Part shown: piece by piece, positions 7,695 to 17,007 of the stretch
Layout: every line of letters starts with the position of its first letter
Position numbering within the stretch: position 1 is the stretch's first letter
Source: Bacteroidota bacterium
GTDB lineage: Bacteria > Bacteroidota > Bacteroidia > Bacteroidales > B18-G4
Reading direction: 5' to 3'
DNA: 34,836 nucleotides
NCBI GenBank assembly: GCA_003648575.1
Contig: QMPN01000002.1
Coordinates: 1 to 34,836, forward strand
The notes under the pieces: generated by a model
The model's input: only the letters and a program-made list of their open reading frames with translations
Told to the model about the DNA's origin: nothing
Database searches by the model: none
Program-made: the position numbers and the translations under genes

Positions 7695-9338
7695 TTACAT
7701 CATGCCTGGCATACCGCCTCCCATGCCTCCCGGCATCGGTGGCATCGGAGCCGCATTTTCGTCTTTATGTTCTACGAGTACACACTCTGTGGTGAGGAGC
7801 ATACCTGCAATTGAGGCTGCATTCTCGAGTGCTACCCTGGCTACTTTGGTCGGGTCGATTACCCCTGATTTCAGGAGGTTTTCATACACTTCGGTATGTG
7901 CGTTGAAGCCAAAGTCGCCTTTGCCTTCCCTGACCTTTTGTACAACAACGGAACCTTCCATGCCTGCGTTTTCAACGATCTGGCGGAGGGGTTCTTCCAG
8001 TGAGCGCCTGATAATAGCGATACCGGTTTCTTCATCTTCGTTATCAGTTTTCAGCCCGTTGATGGAGTCAATGGCCCTGATGTAAGCAACACCACCACCG
8101 GGGATGATGCCTTCTTCAATAGCCGCCCTGGTTGAGTTCAGAGCATCATCGAAACGGTCTTTCTTTTCCTTCATCTCAACTTCGCTGGCAGCACCAACAT
8201 AGATCACTGCTACACCACCGGCAAGTTTCGCCAGCCTTTCCTGTAGTTTTTCTTTATCGTACTCAGAGCCTGACTTGTCGATCTGTGATTTGATCATATT
8301 CACCCTGGCTTGGATGGCGTCTTTTTCGCCTTTTCCCTTTACGATAGTTGTGTTTTCTTTATCGATAGATACTTTGTCAGCTTCACCAAGGTAAGTGATG
8401 TCAGCGTCTTCAAGTTTATATCCTTTTTCTTCTGAGATTACGGTACCGCCGGTCAATGAGGCAATATCTTCGAGCATCTCTTTTCTCCTGTCGCCAAAAC
8501 CCGGGGCTTTTATAGCAGCTACTTTCAGCGATCCTCTGATCTTATTCACCACGAGGGTAGCCAGTGCTTCGGCTTCCACGTCTTCTGCGATGATGATCAA
8601 TGCACGTCCGCTCTGTGCAGCTTTCTCAAGGATTGGGAGAAGGTCTTTCATCACGGAGATCTTCTTGTCATAGATCAGGATGTATGGGTTTTCATAAACC
8701 GCTTCCATCTTTTCAGTATCAGTAACGAAATATGGTGAGATATATCCACGGTCGAACTGCATACCTTCAACAACGTCAACATAAGTTTCGATGCTTTTGG
8801 CTTCTTCGATGGTGATCACACCTTCTTTCTTCACTTTGGCCATGGCCTCAGCAATGAGTTTACCAATGCTGTTGTCGTTGTTAGCAGAGATAGAAGCAAC
8901 CTGTTCGATTTTCTCGGTGTTATCGCCTATCTCTTTGGTTTGTTCTCTCAGGCTCTTAATAACAGCTTTAACAGCCTTGTCGATGCCCCTTTTCAGATCC
9001 ATCGGGTTGGCACCGGCCGTTACGTTCTTCAGTCCTGTGTTTACGATTGCCTGGGCAAGTACGGTGGCAGTAGTAGTGCCGTCTCCGGCAAGGTCGTTGG
9101 TTTTCGAAGCAACTTCCTTCACCATTTGTGCACCCATATTCTCAACGCCGTCTTCGAGTTCTATCTCCTTGGCAACGGTTACGCCATCTTTGGTGATGAT
9201 CGGAGAACCGAATGATTTTTCTATAATGACATTACGTCCTTTGGGACCGAGGGTCACCTTTACAGCATTCGACAATGCGTCGACACCCTGCTTGAGGCCA
9301 TCTCTTGCTTTCAGGTCAAAAATTATATCTTTAGCCAT
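7695..9338 (-). CDS. groEL: Chaperonin GroEL (Hsp60)
   Basis: A 547-residue group I chaperonin subunit, forming the double-ring folding chamber in the cytoplasm. It starts [20 protein letters not shown] and contains the conserved [17 protein letters not shown], the ATP-site motif [12 protein letters not shown], and [15 protein letters not shown]. It ends in the typical flexible GGM tail ([11 protein letters not shown]). Length is standard. It follows groES by 38 bases and is closed by a strong hairpin terminator, so the two form the usual groESL operon. Confidence 0.99.
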   Translation of the reverse strand: MAKDIIFDLKARDGLKQGVDALSNAVKVTLGPKGRNVIIEKSFGSPIITKDGVTVAKEIELEDGVENMGAQMVKEVASKTNDLAGDGTTTATVLAQAIVNTGLKNVTAGANPMDLKRGIDKAVKAVIKSLREQTKEIGDNTEKIEQVASISANNDNSIGKLIAEAMAKVKKEGVITIEEAKSIETYVDVVEGMQFDRGYISPYFVTDTEKMEAVYENPYILIYDKKISVMKDLLPILEKAAQSGRALIIIAEDVEAEALATLVVNKIRGSLKVAAIKAPGFGDRRKEMLEDIASLTGGTVISEEKGYKLEDADITYLGEADKVSIDKENTTIVKGKGEKDAIQARVNMIKSQIDKSGSEYDKEKLQERLAKLAGGVAVIYVGAASEVEMKEKKDRFDDALNSTRAAIEEGIIPGGGVAYIRAIDSINGLKTDNEDEETGIAIIRRSLEEPLRQIVENAGMEGSVVVQKVREGKGDFGFNAHTEVYENLLKSGVIDPTKVARVALENAASIAGMLLTTECVLVEHKDENAAPMPPMPGGMGGGMPGMM

Positions 9339-9376
9339 TGTTCTAGTCTTTTTTTAGGTTTATTTGTAATATTTTT

Positions 9377-9655
9377 TTAGATGATGGCGACGATGTCGCT
9401 TTCACGCATGATCATGAAGTCTTTGTTTTCGAAGCTGATCTCTGTGCCGGCATACTTGCCATATAGCACTACGTCGCCTGCTTTAACGGTCACCGGATTA
9501 TCTTTAGTCCCCGGACCAACAGCTACAACAATTCCTTTTGAGGGTTTTTCCTTGGCGGTATCAGGAATGATGATGCCACCGGCAGTCTTTTCTTCAGCAG
9601 CAGCAGGCTCAATGATAACCCTATCTGCTAATGGTTTGATGTTCAACTTTGCCAT
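9377..9655 (-). CDS. groES: Co-chaperonin GroES (Hsp10)
   Basis: A 92-residue GroES of normal length, the heptameric lid of the GroEL chamber. Recognisable segments are [33 protein letters not shown] cut across the mobile loop (about residues 15-35) and [13 protein letters not shown] with the following [10 protein letters not shown]. It is the first gene of the groESL operon, lying 143 bases downstream of secG and after a terminator. No CIRCE-like inverted repeat was found before it. Confidence 0.98.
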   Translation of the reverse strand: MAKLNIKPLADRVIIEPAAAEEKTAGGIIIPDTAKEKPSKGIVVAVGPGTKDNPVTVKAGDVVLYGKYAGTEISFENKDFMIMRESDIVAII

Positions 9656-9734
9656 TTCTTGTTATTTTATTGTTTAAATAAATTATTTCGGATTTACTTT
9701 AGCACGGTCACATTTTGTGCCAAAGCCGGAAAAC

Positions 9735-9775
9735 AAAAAAAAATGTCAGAAAGTATGACATTCTGACATTGTAAT
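9735..9775 (-). terminator. Intrinsic terminator after secG
   Basis: Arms AATGTCAGAA (9742-9751) and TTCTGACATT (9761-9770) pair perfectly over 10 bp around a 9-base loop. On the minus strand the stem is followed by a run of T (9735-9743 as A on the plus strand). It separates the secG transcription unit from groESL. Confidence 0.85.
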
Positions 9776-9798
9776 GTTTTTTTATGTGGCTTAATATC

Positions 9799-10134
9799 TT
9801 ATTCAGGTTGTTGTTCCGGACCCGGAGCAGGTGCAGTAGGACCCGCTGGAATAGGATCGCTGGCGCGCTCTTCGATCTGGGTAACATCATTCTGGCGTGC
9901 TCCGGTCCTTGGAATAACAAAGATGGATGCCAGACTGAGTACGAGCAGGATGATGGCCAGAGTCCAGGTAGCTTTCTCGAGGAAGTCAGCAGTTTTCCTG
10001 ACGCCCATGTATTGGTTAGAGCCGGCAAAGTTCGATGCCAGACCACCGCCCTTGCTGTTCTGCACCAGCACCACGAGGATGATGAGTGCGCTGACCATGA
10101 GAATAAAAACAGATACAATTATATATAAGCCCAT
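9799..10134 (-). CDS. secG: Preprotein translocase subunit SecG
   Basis: A 111-residue inner-membrane protein. Two transmembrane helices (about residues 3-23 and 57-75) flank the conserved SecG loop VLVQNSKGGGLASNFAGSNQYMGVRKTADFLEKATW. The C-terminal tail, about 35 residues rich in Pro, Ala, Glu and Gln, is typical of Bacteroidota SecG. It assists SecYEG in protein export, and therefore also supplies type IX cargo to the periplasm. It follows the TPR gene by 12 bases and is closed by a hairpin terminator. Confidence 0.93.
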   Translation of the reverse strand: MGLYIIVSVFILMVSALIILVVLVQNSKGGGLASNFAGSNQYMGVRKTADFLEKATWTLAIILLVLSLASIFVIPRTGARQNDVTQIEERASDPIPAGPTAPAPGPEQQPE

Positions 10135-10146
10135 TGGTATTAGATT

Positions 10147-10896
10147 TTAATTTTCAGTACTTAATTTCTCAATTTGGGCTGCAAAGTAAGCACTTTTTTC
10201 CGGGAAATTCAAACTTAATTTGCGATAAATTTCAATGGCCTTGTCTATGTTACCCTGCTGGATGTGAACACGTGCCAGTGTTTCCGTGACCAGGCCGGGC
10301 TGATCTTCACGACTGCTACGGGCCACTTTCACGGGATCGAAGAAGTCGGGCTTCGGCCTGCTGATAGATGGTTCCTTCTTGATGAACTTCTCAATAAGCT
10401 CTTCTTTGGTGAGTACCGGATCCTCCGGCTTTGGAATTTCATCCTTTTCCAGGGCTATCTGTTTCAGGCGATTTTCAACGATCTGCTTCAGTCTCTTTAA
10501 CCTCTCCTCTTCATCCTCTTCAACCACAGGAACAACAGATTCAGTTGCCCTGGCCGGCTTGACCGGCTCAGCAGCTACTTCCTCTTCTACACCCTCTATC
10601 GGGTCCACAGGTTCCGCCGATTCAACAGCTTTAACCGCTTCAACTAACTCAGGCTCTTCCGTCTGGAGGCTACGTATCAGTTCCCTGAGCCGTTTCCTGT
10701 CGGCGATATGTGCTGCAGTCGACTTCAATTGCTCGCTGTACATCACATGGTCAATTATCTTAAGGTTAAGCAAATGCAGTATCTGAAGGCTCTGACAATA
10801 AGGAAATTGTTCCGACAGGCTTTCTATACCCTGCAGCGATGCTTTATCAAGCAATGCGGGCTCTTTGATGTAAGATATGAATTGTTGCCTGTCCAT
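10147..10896 (-). CDS. TPR-type protein of the lptE-secG operon
   Basis: A 249-residue cytoplasmic protein with no signal peptide. The N-terminal 60 residues (MDRQQFISYIKEPALLD... LSEQFPYCQSLQILHLLNLK) form helices typical of this Bacteroidota family. The middle (about 85-180) is charged, low-complexity Glu/Pro/Val sequence. The C-terminus holds one clear tetratricopeptide unit, TETLARVHIQQGNIDKAIEIYRKLSLNFPEKSAYFAAQI. TPR units mediate protein contacts; the partner is unknown. It lies tightly between lptE (6-base gap) and secG (12-base gap), so a link with envelope export is likely but not shown. Confidence 0.8.
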   Translation of the reverse strand: MDRQQFISYIKEPALLDKASLQGIESLSEQFPYCQSLQILHLLNLKIIDHVMYSEQLKSTAAHIADRKRLRELIRSLQTEEPELVEAVKAVESAEPVDPIEGVEEEVAAEPVKPARATESVVPVVEEDEEERLKRLKQIVENRLKQIALEKDEIPKPEDPVLTKEELIEKFIKKEPSISRPKPDFFDPVKVARSSREDQPGLVTETLARVHIQQGNIDKAIEIYRKLSLNFPEKSAYFAAQIEKLSTEN

Positions 10897-10902
10897 ATGT
10901 GT

Positions 10903-11436
10903 TTACCAGTTGACCACCGACTTGTCGAAGATATCCTGTATCAGCATCTCATTGATCTGGTCGATCAGGGTTTCCTGTACGTCATTCAGGTTCCGTGTAC
11001 TGCGATAATCCTGATAACGTGAAAAACTACTCGTGAAGCTCTGGCTATCGTCCTGTGTATTCGTGAAGATGACATTTACCGAAATCGTTAATCTGTTCAT
11101 CGCAGCTGTTTCGTCGGCCTGAATGGCCACAGGGCTGGTCCGGTAACCTGTAATTGAACCCTCGATATGCAGGTCGCCTCCTTTGGTAAGCAGTGTGAGG
11201 TTGGTCTCACGCTGGAACTTATCCCGGAGGGCATCAGTAAACTTCTGACTAAGCGTAGGCTCCACAGTCATGGCATTGTTTGGGAAGCGTTCTATGGAGA
11301 TAGTCTCTGTTTCCGGGGAGATAGAGGCTCCCGTAAAAGAATAAACACCGCAGCCACCCAAACTAAATAGCAACAGCCCCAGCATTAGCAGGAGTGATGC
11401 ATCTTTTATTTTTTCTATGGTGGATTGTTTTCTCAC
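10903..11436 (-). CDS. lptE: LptE-family LPS-assembly lipoprotein
   Basis: A 177-residue lipoprotein. The signal sequence ends in a lipobox LFSLGGC (Cys at about residue 29), followed by GVYSFTGASISPETETISIERF, the hallmark opening of Bacteroidota LptE. Later strands include DLHIEGSITGYRTSPVAIQADETAAMNRLTISV, split by the conserved turn. LptE acts as the plug of the LptD outer-membrane LPS translocon; LptD is not encoded here. The start codon overlaps the stop of the sigma-54 activator in an ATGA arrangement, indicating translational coupling. Confidence 0.88.
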   Translation of the reverse strand: MRKQSTIEKIKDASLLLMLGLLLFSLGGCGVYSFTGASISPETETISIERFPNNAMTVEPTLSQKFTDALRDKFQRETNLTLLTKGGDLHIEGSITGYRTSPVAIQADETAAMNRLTISVNVIFTNTQDDSQSFTSSFSRYQDYRSTRNLNDVQETLIDQINEMLIQDIFDKSVVNW

Positions 11437-12644
11437 TGATCGATATTAAACTCTTTGATCTTACGGTAGAGGGTCCTTTCTGAAATACCGAGCTCTTGCG
11501 CTGCATTTTTGCGTTTACCATTGTGTCTTTGAAGGGCTTTCTTGATCATGTCGATCTCCTTCTCTTGCAGTGACAGCGGCTCTTCAACCACTTCTGAAGG
11601 ATGTATGGGCTCCTCAAAGCGACTTACTTCCGATGCATGGTGTATCTCAATACTTTCCCGCATCTCTTCCATGGGGTCCACCAGCATGGAATCATGCTGC
11701 TGAATATCAGGTGATACCTCGTCATTTGAAATGCCACTCACCACCTTCTTTAACTCATGGATGTCTTTTTTCATGTCGAACAGGACCTTATAGAGAAGGT
11801 CGCGTTCCGAAAACTCCTTGTCATTGCCCTCTTTCTTATACAGAACAGGCAATTCGTTGAACTGTCCGGAGGGAAGGTAACGACGGAGGATGTCTGCATT
11901 CACCGTCCTGTTCTCTTCAATAATGGAGATCTGTTCAGTAATATTCTTGAGCTGACGTATATTTCCCGGCCAGCGGTATTCTTCCAGCAAGCGTACGGCA
12001 TCGGCATCCAGTTGTGTGGTCGGCATGCGGTACTTATCGGCAAAGTCGGATGCAAATTTCCTGAAAAGCAGATGTATGTCATCCTTGCGCTCGCGCAGAG
12101 GAGGGATAAAGATCGGCACAGTGTTGAGGCGGTAATACAGATCCTGTCGGAATTTTCCGCTATGGATGGCCTCAGGTATATTGATATTGGTGGCTGCTAC
12201 CACTCTTACATCGGTTTTGATCACCTTTGATGAACCTACCTTCATGAACTCCCCGCTCTCTAAAACCCTGAGCAGCCTCACCTGGGTAGACAATGGCAAC
12301 TCGGCCACTTCATCCAGGAAAATGGTGCCGCCGTTCACCACCTCAAAATAACCTTTGCGGGCTTCGTGGGCACCTGTAAATGAACCTTTCTCATGTCCGA
12401 AAAGCTCTGAATCAATAGTTCCCTCCGGAATCGCACCACAGTTCACAGCTATGTATGGTCCATGTTTACGTGAGCTTTGCTGGTGGATGATCTTCGGAAA
12501 AACCTCCTTACCCACACCACTCTCACCTGAAATTAATACAGTTAGATCGGTCGGAGCCACCTGGCTGGCAATATCAATGGCACGGTTCAGTGACGGGGAG
12601 TTCCCGATGATCCCAAACCGTTGTTTCATGTTCTGAATATCCAT
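11433..12644 (-). CDS. Sigma-54-dependent transcriptional activator without receiver domain
   Basis: A 403-residue bacterial enhancer-binding protein. The AAA+ core begins almost at the N-terminus: Walker A GESGVGKE at 40-47, sigma-54 contact loop GSFTGA at 87-92 (a GAFTGA variant), Walker B GGTIFLDEV at 105-113, then FRQDLYYRLNTVPIFIPPLRER and WPGNIRQLKN. A variable charged linker (about 275-355) leads to a Fis-type helix-turn-helix at the C-terminus (NGKRKNAAQELGISERTLYRKIKEF). There is no receiver or GAF sensor, so activity must be controlled another way or be constitutive. It heads the operon with lptE, the TPR gene and secG. Its targets are not visible; no clear -24/-12 site was found in the window. 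Confidence 0.92.
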   Translation of the reverse strand: MDIQNMKQRFGIIGNSPSLNRAIDIASQVAPTDLTVLISGESGVGKEVFPKIIHQQSSRKHGPYIAVNCGAIPEGTIDSELFGHEKGSFTGAHEARKGYFEVVNGGTIFLDEVAELPLSTQVRLLRVLESGEFMKVGSSKVIKTDVRVVAATNINIPEAIHSGKFRQDLYYRLNTVPIFIPPLRERKDDIHLLFRKFASDFADKYRMPTTQLDADAVRLLEEYRWPGNIRQLKNITEQISIIEENRTVNADILRRYLPSGQFNELPVLYKKEGNDKEFSERDLLYKVLFDMKKDIHELKKVVSGISNDEVSPDIQQHDSMLVDPMEEMRESIEIHHASEVSRFEEPIHPSEVVEEPLSLQEKEIDMIKKALQRHNGKRKNAAQELGISERTLYRKIKEFNIDQ

Positions 12645-12707
12645 CTATTGAGTCTTTCTGCCTCTTTTAAACATTCGTAGAGGTTTCAAAGTGTAAAGTT
12701 ATGAAAA

Positions 12708-12746
12708 AAGTGCCTAAAATACTTAAAGTGCCTAGAGTACTTGAAG
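12708..12746. repeat. Short 9-bp tandem array
   Basis: Two 18-base copies (12708-12725 and 12726-12743) match at 15 of 18 positions, each made of two 9-base units (AAGTGCCTA with AAATACTTA, then AAGTGCCTA with GAGTACTTG). The array runs directly up to the stop codon of the nucleotide-sugar dehydrogenase, as the heptamer arrays do for their upstream genes. Confidence 0.6.
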
Positions 12747-14399
12747 TTAGTGCTTTGAACGGGCTACTTCCTTCTTGATACGCTGGATGTGGCCACGGCC
12801 GAGGGCTTTTACCTCACAGCCAAGTTCGAAGTAGCGGCGGATGTTGTCATCGCTGAGGATACCGAAGCAATCGATCACAGCGATGGGATTGCCGGCCCAT
12901 TTTACAATATTATCGGGTTCAAGATTAACGTATTGCTCATGTGGGACTGCCAGGATCATGGCGTCGACACCCTTAAGAGAGGCTTTGAGATCTTTCTCTA
13001 TCACAATCTCATTCAATCCGTCCTGGTTACGAAAAAAACGCTTCCATGAATATTCGGCGCTCTCTCCATCCTGCGTCTCGAATTCATGCCAGTGATCAAC
13101 ATATGGGTCGTGCACATGCATGTCGGCACCCATCTCGGTGAGCTTGCGCATTACCATCTCCGATCCACTATAGCGTGTATCGCCAACATCTTCACGGTAG
13201 CTGGCACCACAAAGCAGGACCCTTGATCCGGCAATGTATCTTGACATATTACGCAGGGCGTCGCGGGTGAGCGTGGCCACATGCAGGGAACGGGTATCGT
13301 TAATATCGATGGCGGTTGGAGTGATCTTAAAGACTTGATCTCCATCGTCAAAACCTAATATGTGCTTGTATGCCCAGTATCCGAGGCCACCATCTTTTGG
13401 AAGGCAATATCCACCGATACCGGGTCCTGGAAAGATCATATTGCTGTGCGTGGGACGCATCTTAATAGCATCGATCACTTTGATCAGGTCCACACCGTTG
13501 CGTTCTGCAAAAATGCTCCATTCATTCAGATAGGCCAGTATAGTGGCTCGGTATGAATTCTCAACGATCTTGGTGGTCTCTGACTCGATAGGACGGTCCA
13601 TCACTGTGAGTGGGAATTCCTCAGTGTTCAGGATCTCATGCAGGAACTTCTCTACCCTGTCACGTGCTTCCGTGGTACATCCTGAGCATACACGCCAAAA
13701 GTCACGGATGGAACTTACATATTCTTTGCCGGGCATCACACGTTCGAAGCTATGCGATAAAAGGGGTGTTTCCTTCAGCCCACGCTTGGCAAAGGCCTTT
13801 TTCAGAATGGGCCAGGCAACGAATTCTGTTGTTCCGGGAGCTACGGTAGTTTCAATAAGTGTTAGAGCAGTAGGGGGTACTTTATCGCCAATAGTTCTCA
13901 TGGTGGCTTCAAGAGCTGCCATCTCTACATCGCCGGTGCGCATGTTTCCAAGGTCGTTCTTGGTGTAGTCGCACTGCACATCTACAACTACACAATCAGC
14001 AAACCGGAGGCAGTCGCTGTTGTATGTAGCTGTTAATGTCTCTGATTGTATTACGGTTCTTTCGATGAGCTCTGCCACTTCAGGGTCCTCTGCTTTCACG
14101 GGAGATATCCCCTTGTTCAGAATTGGGATTTTCCAGTAGCTGCGCACACTGGGCCGTTGGCAGCCAATCACGAACTTGGTGTTTTTGCCTTTTTCGTCTT
14201 TGGCATCAGCCACTATGGCTGCCATCACTGCCCCGACAAAGCCAACACCCATAACAACTACGATCTCCTGTCCGTTTTTCCTGGCTTTGCCAACCAGCAT
14301 TTCTATACGTTTGAGTTCTTCTTCGTAGGCGGAGAGTTCGGGAAGGACAAATTGTTCGCCCTGAGGGCTGATGGAATAAACTAACTCTGTTTTACTCAT
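12747..14399 (-). CDS. UDP-glucose/GDP-mannose dehydrogenase family protein, long form
   Basis: A 550-residue member of the nucleotide-sugar dehydrogenase family, which oxidises UDP- or GDP-sugars to uronic acids for surface polysaccharides. The Rossmann motif is GVGFVG at 51-56, after an N-terminal extension of about 45 residues. The substrate-site segment is FPGPGIGGYCLPKDGG with the catalytic Cys, and the central helix reads ETTKIVENSYRATILAYLNEWS. The C-terminal domain has VLLCGASYREDVGDTRYSGSEM and DPYVDHW. Usual length is 410-450 residues, so the N-terminal extension and inserts (for instance around residues 60-110) are unusual. The exact sugar is not predictable. It stands 35 bases after pheT in the same direction; no glycosyltransferases are nearby. 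Confidence 0.88.
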   Translation of the reverse strand: MSKTELVYSISPQGEQFVLPELSAYEEELKRIEMLVGKARKNGQEIVVVMGVGFVGAVMAAIVADAKDEKGKNTKFVIGCQRPSVRSYWKIPILNKGISPVKAEDPEVAELIERTVIQSETLTATYNSDCLRFADCVVVDVQCDYTKNDLGNMRTGDVEMAALEATMRTIGDKVPPTALTLIETTVAPGTTEFVAWPILKKAFAKRGLKETPLLSHSFERVMPGKEYVSSIRDFWRVCSGCTTEARDRVEKFLHEILNTEEFPLTVMDRPIESETTKIVENSYRATILAYLNEWSIFAERNGVDLIKVIDAIKMRPTHSNMIFPGPGIGGYCLPKDGGLGYWAYKHILGFDDGDQVFKITPTAIDINDTRSLHVATLTRDALRNMSRYIAGSRVLLCGASYREDVGDTRYSGSEMVMRKLTEMGADMHVHDPYVDHWHEFETQDGESAEYSWKRFFRNQDGLNEIVIEKDLKASLKGVDAMILAVPHEQYVNLEPDNIVKWAGNPIAVIDCFGILSDDNIRRYFELGCEVKALGRGHIQRIKKEVARSKH

Positions 14400-14434
14400 T
14401 TGGTTTGGATTAAAAGGTTATGATTCTCCGGGTC

Positions 14435-16894
14435 TTAGCGGATACTGGCATCAAGTTCTTTTTCGAAGGCGGTGAGCATCCTTTTCATTGTCTTGTCAAT
14501 GATCTTGTCAGTCAATGTTTTCTCGTCATCACGGAAAATGAAACTGACGGCATAGGACTTCTTGTCCTTGCCTATCTTATCACCTTCATATACATCGAAG
14601 AGTCCGACATCACGTAACAGCTTTCTCTCGGTCTTGAAAGCAATATCACGGATACTGCTAAAGCTTACATCCCTGCCGATGAGCAGAGCCAGATCACGCC
14701 TTACAGCCGGGTATTTGGGTACCGGTGTTGTCAGTATCCTGGATTCCCTGGCCAGTTGCATGATCATATTCCAGGAAAAGTCAGCATAATATACGTCCTG
14801 CTTGATATCAAATGCTTTGAGAAGGCTTTTGCCTACACTGCCGAAGGAAACAAGCATCTCATCATTTTTCAGATAGGCGATCCCTTCTGCAAAAGATGTT
14901 GGATCGGCAGGCCTGCTTAGGAAGGTTTCCGGATCAGCACCAATCTTTTGTAAAAGACTATGAACATAGGATTTGAGGAGGAAGAAATCTGATGGTTGAT
15001 CCGCGGTATCCCAGCTTTCTTTTTGCTTCGCACCGCAGATGAAAAGCCCCAGACGTTTTTCTTCATGGTAGCCATCAAGCGGGTACTCACGTTTGTTCTT
15101 TTGCTCACGCGAGTAGATGTTGCCGAACTCAAAGAAACGGATATCCGTGATCCTTCTGTTCTGGTTGAATGCAATATTTTCGAGTCCTCCGAAAAGCAGC
15201 GTCTGCCTCATGGCATTGAGGTCCTGGCTGAGCGGATTCTGAAGCATGACTGTATTCGATTCTTCTATCGCCGGGAATTGCTTTGCATAAGCTGCTTTTG
15301 TGAGGGAGTTGTTCATGATCTCCGAGAAACCCATGGATGCCAGGAAGTCGGAAAGGCTGTTCTGCAACTTATCCGGGTCAGGCTTGGGGTGGTGAGCCAG
15401 GGAAGAGCGTATCCCGTGGGGGAAATCTACATTGTCATAACCGAAGATGCGTAGCACCTCTTCGATCACATCGGCCTCTCTGCGTACGTCATAACGATAT
15501 GTGGGTATCTTCACCTCTATATCATCACCTTTTTCTGACAGGATCTCGATGTCGAGATCGCTCAGAATACTTTTCACCAGATCCACCGGGATCTCTTGTC
15601 CGATGAGCTTGTTGATATTCTTATAGTTGACTTCTACCGTCCAGCCTTCAAGAGGGTTTGGGTATATGTCAACGACCTCTGAGGATACCTTGCCGCCGGC
15701 CAGTTCTTCGATCAGCAGGGCGGCCCTCTTCATGGCATAGAGGGTATTGTTGATGTCGGCACCGCGTTCGAACCTGAAGGATGCATCGGTAGAAAGACCA
15801 TGGTTTTTGGCCGTGTTCCGTATCGTTGCGGGGTCGAAATGGGCACTTTCAAGGAAAATATTTTTTGTTTTTTCCGTCACACCGGATTTATTTCCACCAA
15901 AAACTCCGGCAATACACATACCAGTTTTCGCATCACAGATCATCAGGTCATCAGCGCTGAGTTCACGCTCATTCTCATCGAGAGTCACAAACTTTTCTTT
16001 TTCCCGGGCTTTCCTAACGACCACTTTTCCGCCACCAATGGCGGTTGTATCGTAGGCGTGGAGGGGCTGGCCTGTCTCCATTAAGACAAAATTGGTGATA
16101 TCTACAATGTTGTTGATGGGGCGTATACCAACGGCATTAAGAAGGTCCTGCATCCATAATGGAGAAGGTTTTACTTCAAGGTCGGATATCGTTACGCCAC
16201 TGAAACGCGGGCAGGCTTCTTCATCTTCAATGATCACCGGAAATTCGGCCTTTTTCTCCGGGGCCTTGAAACTCTCGACAGAAGGTATATTCAGCTTTAG
16301 GCTTCCTTTACCTTTAAGCCTGTTGATAACGGCCATTATATCTCTGGCGGTGCCGATATGGCCTGTGGCGTCGGTACGGTTGGGTGTGAGGTCAATCTCG
16401 AAGACATGGTCTTCGGTGATCTCGAAGTATACTGCTGCCGGGGTGCCGGGAATGGCATTTTTATCGAGTACCATAATCCCGTCATGGGAGCTGCCAATTC
16501 CGATCTCATCTTCGGCACAGATCATACCTTCCGACTGTTCACCTCTGATCTTGGCCTTTTTGATCTCAAAAGATTCCTCTCCCGAGTATAATTTCGTTCC
16601 AACTCTTGCAACAACTACTTTTTGTCCGGTAGCCACATTGGGTGCACCGCAAACGATGGGGAGGGGCTCTCCGGATCCAATATTTACTGTAGTCAGGCTA
16701 AGTTTATCGGCATTCGGGTGCTTTTCGCAAGTCACGACTTCGCCAATCACGATGCCTTCAAGACCGCCCTTCACCGACTGAAACTGTTCGACTCCACCTA
16801 CTTCCAGTCCGCTGTTAGTGAGTACGATGCCCAGTTCTTCTACTCCGAGGTCGATATCGATATATCTTTTAAGCCAGTTGTATGATATTTTCAT
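14435..16894 (-). CDS. pheT: Phenylalanine-tRNA ligase beta subunit
   Basis: An 819-residue beta subunit of the heterotetrameric phenylalanyl-tRNA synthetase, long bacterial type. Order of domains: N-terminal MKISYNWLKRYIDIDLGVEEL, an EMAP-like tRNA-binding domain (about 40-150, EHPNAD-like CEKHPNADKLSLTTVNIG), the B3/B4 editing domain (RFSGVTISDLEVKPSPLWMQ onward), B5, the catalytic-like core (RFFEFGNIYSRE) and the C-terminal anticodon-binding ferredoxin fold (PVPKYPAVRRDLALLIGRDV to the end). The catalytic alpha subunit pheS is not in the window, so the two genes are separated here. It appears complete. Confidence 0.98.
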   Translation of the reverse strand: MKISYNWLKRYIDIDLGVEELGIVLTNSGLEVGGVEQFQSVKGGLEGIVIGEVVTCEKHPNADKLSLTTVNIGSGEPLPIVCGAPNVATGQKVVVARVGTKLYSGEESFEIKKAKIRGEQSEGMICAEDEIGIGSSHDGIMVLDKNAIPGTPAAVYFEITEDHVFEIDLTPNRTDATGHIGTARDIMAVINRLKGKGSLKLNIPSVESFKAPEKKAEFPVIIEDEEACPRFSGVTISDLEVKPSPLWMQDLLNAVGIRPINNIVDITNFVLMETGQPLHAYDTTAIGGGKVVVRKAREKEKFVTLDENERELSADDLMICDAKTGMCIAGVFGGNKSGVTEKTKNIFLESAHFDPATIRNTAKNHGLSTDASFRFERGADINNTLYAMKRAALLIEELAGGKVSSEVVDIYPNPLEGWTVEVNYKNINKLIGQEIPVDLVKSILSDLDIEILSEKGDDIEVKIPTYRYDVRREADVIEEVLRIFGYDNVDFPHGIRSSLAHHPKPDPDKLQNSLSDFLASMGFSEIMNNSLTKAAYAKQFPAIEESNTVMLQNPLSQDLNAMRQTLLFGGLENIAFNQNRRITDIRFFEFGNIYSREQKNKREYPLDGYHEEKRLGLFICGAKQKESWDTADQPSDFFLLKSYVHSLLQKIGADPETFLSRPADPTSFAEGIAYLKNDEMLVSFGSVGKSLLKAFDIKQDVYYADFSWNMIMQLARESRILTTPVPKYPAVRRDLALLIGRDVSFSSIRDIAFKTERKLLRDVGLFDVYEGDKIGKDKKSYAVSFIFRDDEKTLTDKIIDKTMKRMLTAFEKELDASIR

Positions 16895-16949
16895 CCTGCT
16901 GGTTTTTAAGCGTCATTATCCGTTTAATTTCTTCTGTATTCAGCTACAT

Positions 16950-16967
16950 AATATCCTGTCGGATATT
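16950..16967. other. Small inverted repeat in the pheT leader
   Basis: AATATCC and GGATATT pair over 7 bp around TGTC, in the 113-base gap upstream of pheT. A TACCTTTA box (minus strand, 16985-16992) lies just upstream and would place this hairpin inside the 5' leader. It could be an operator or leader hairpin; no leader peptide rich in Phe was seen. Confidence 0.3.
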
Positions 16968-17007
16968 TTTCCAAAAACAGAGGGTAAAGGTAATGATTTT
17001 CCGTTTG

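Noticed and set aside
8791..9357. 188-codon plus-strand open frame opposite groEL
   Set aside because: It is the antisense of highly conserved groEL codons, has the low-complexity Ser/Leu/Ala/Thr composition typical of shadows, and has no independent start signal.
9656..9734. CIRCE/HrcA operator before groES
   Set aside because: The only inverted repeat in this gap is the AT-rich terminator stem after secG; its sequence does not match CIRCE.
16092..16781. 229-codon plus-strand open frame opposite pheT
   Set aside because: Antisense of the conserved pheT N-terminal half; no family resemblance.
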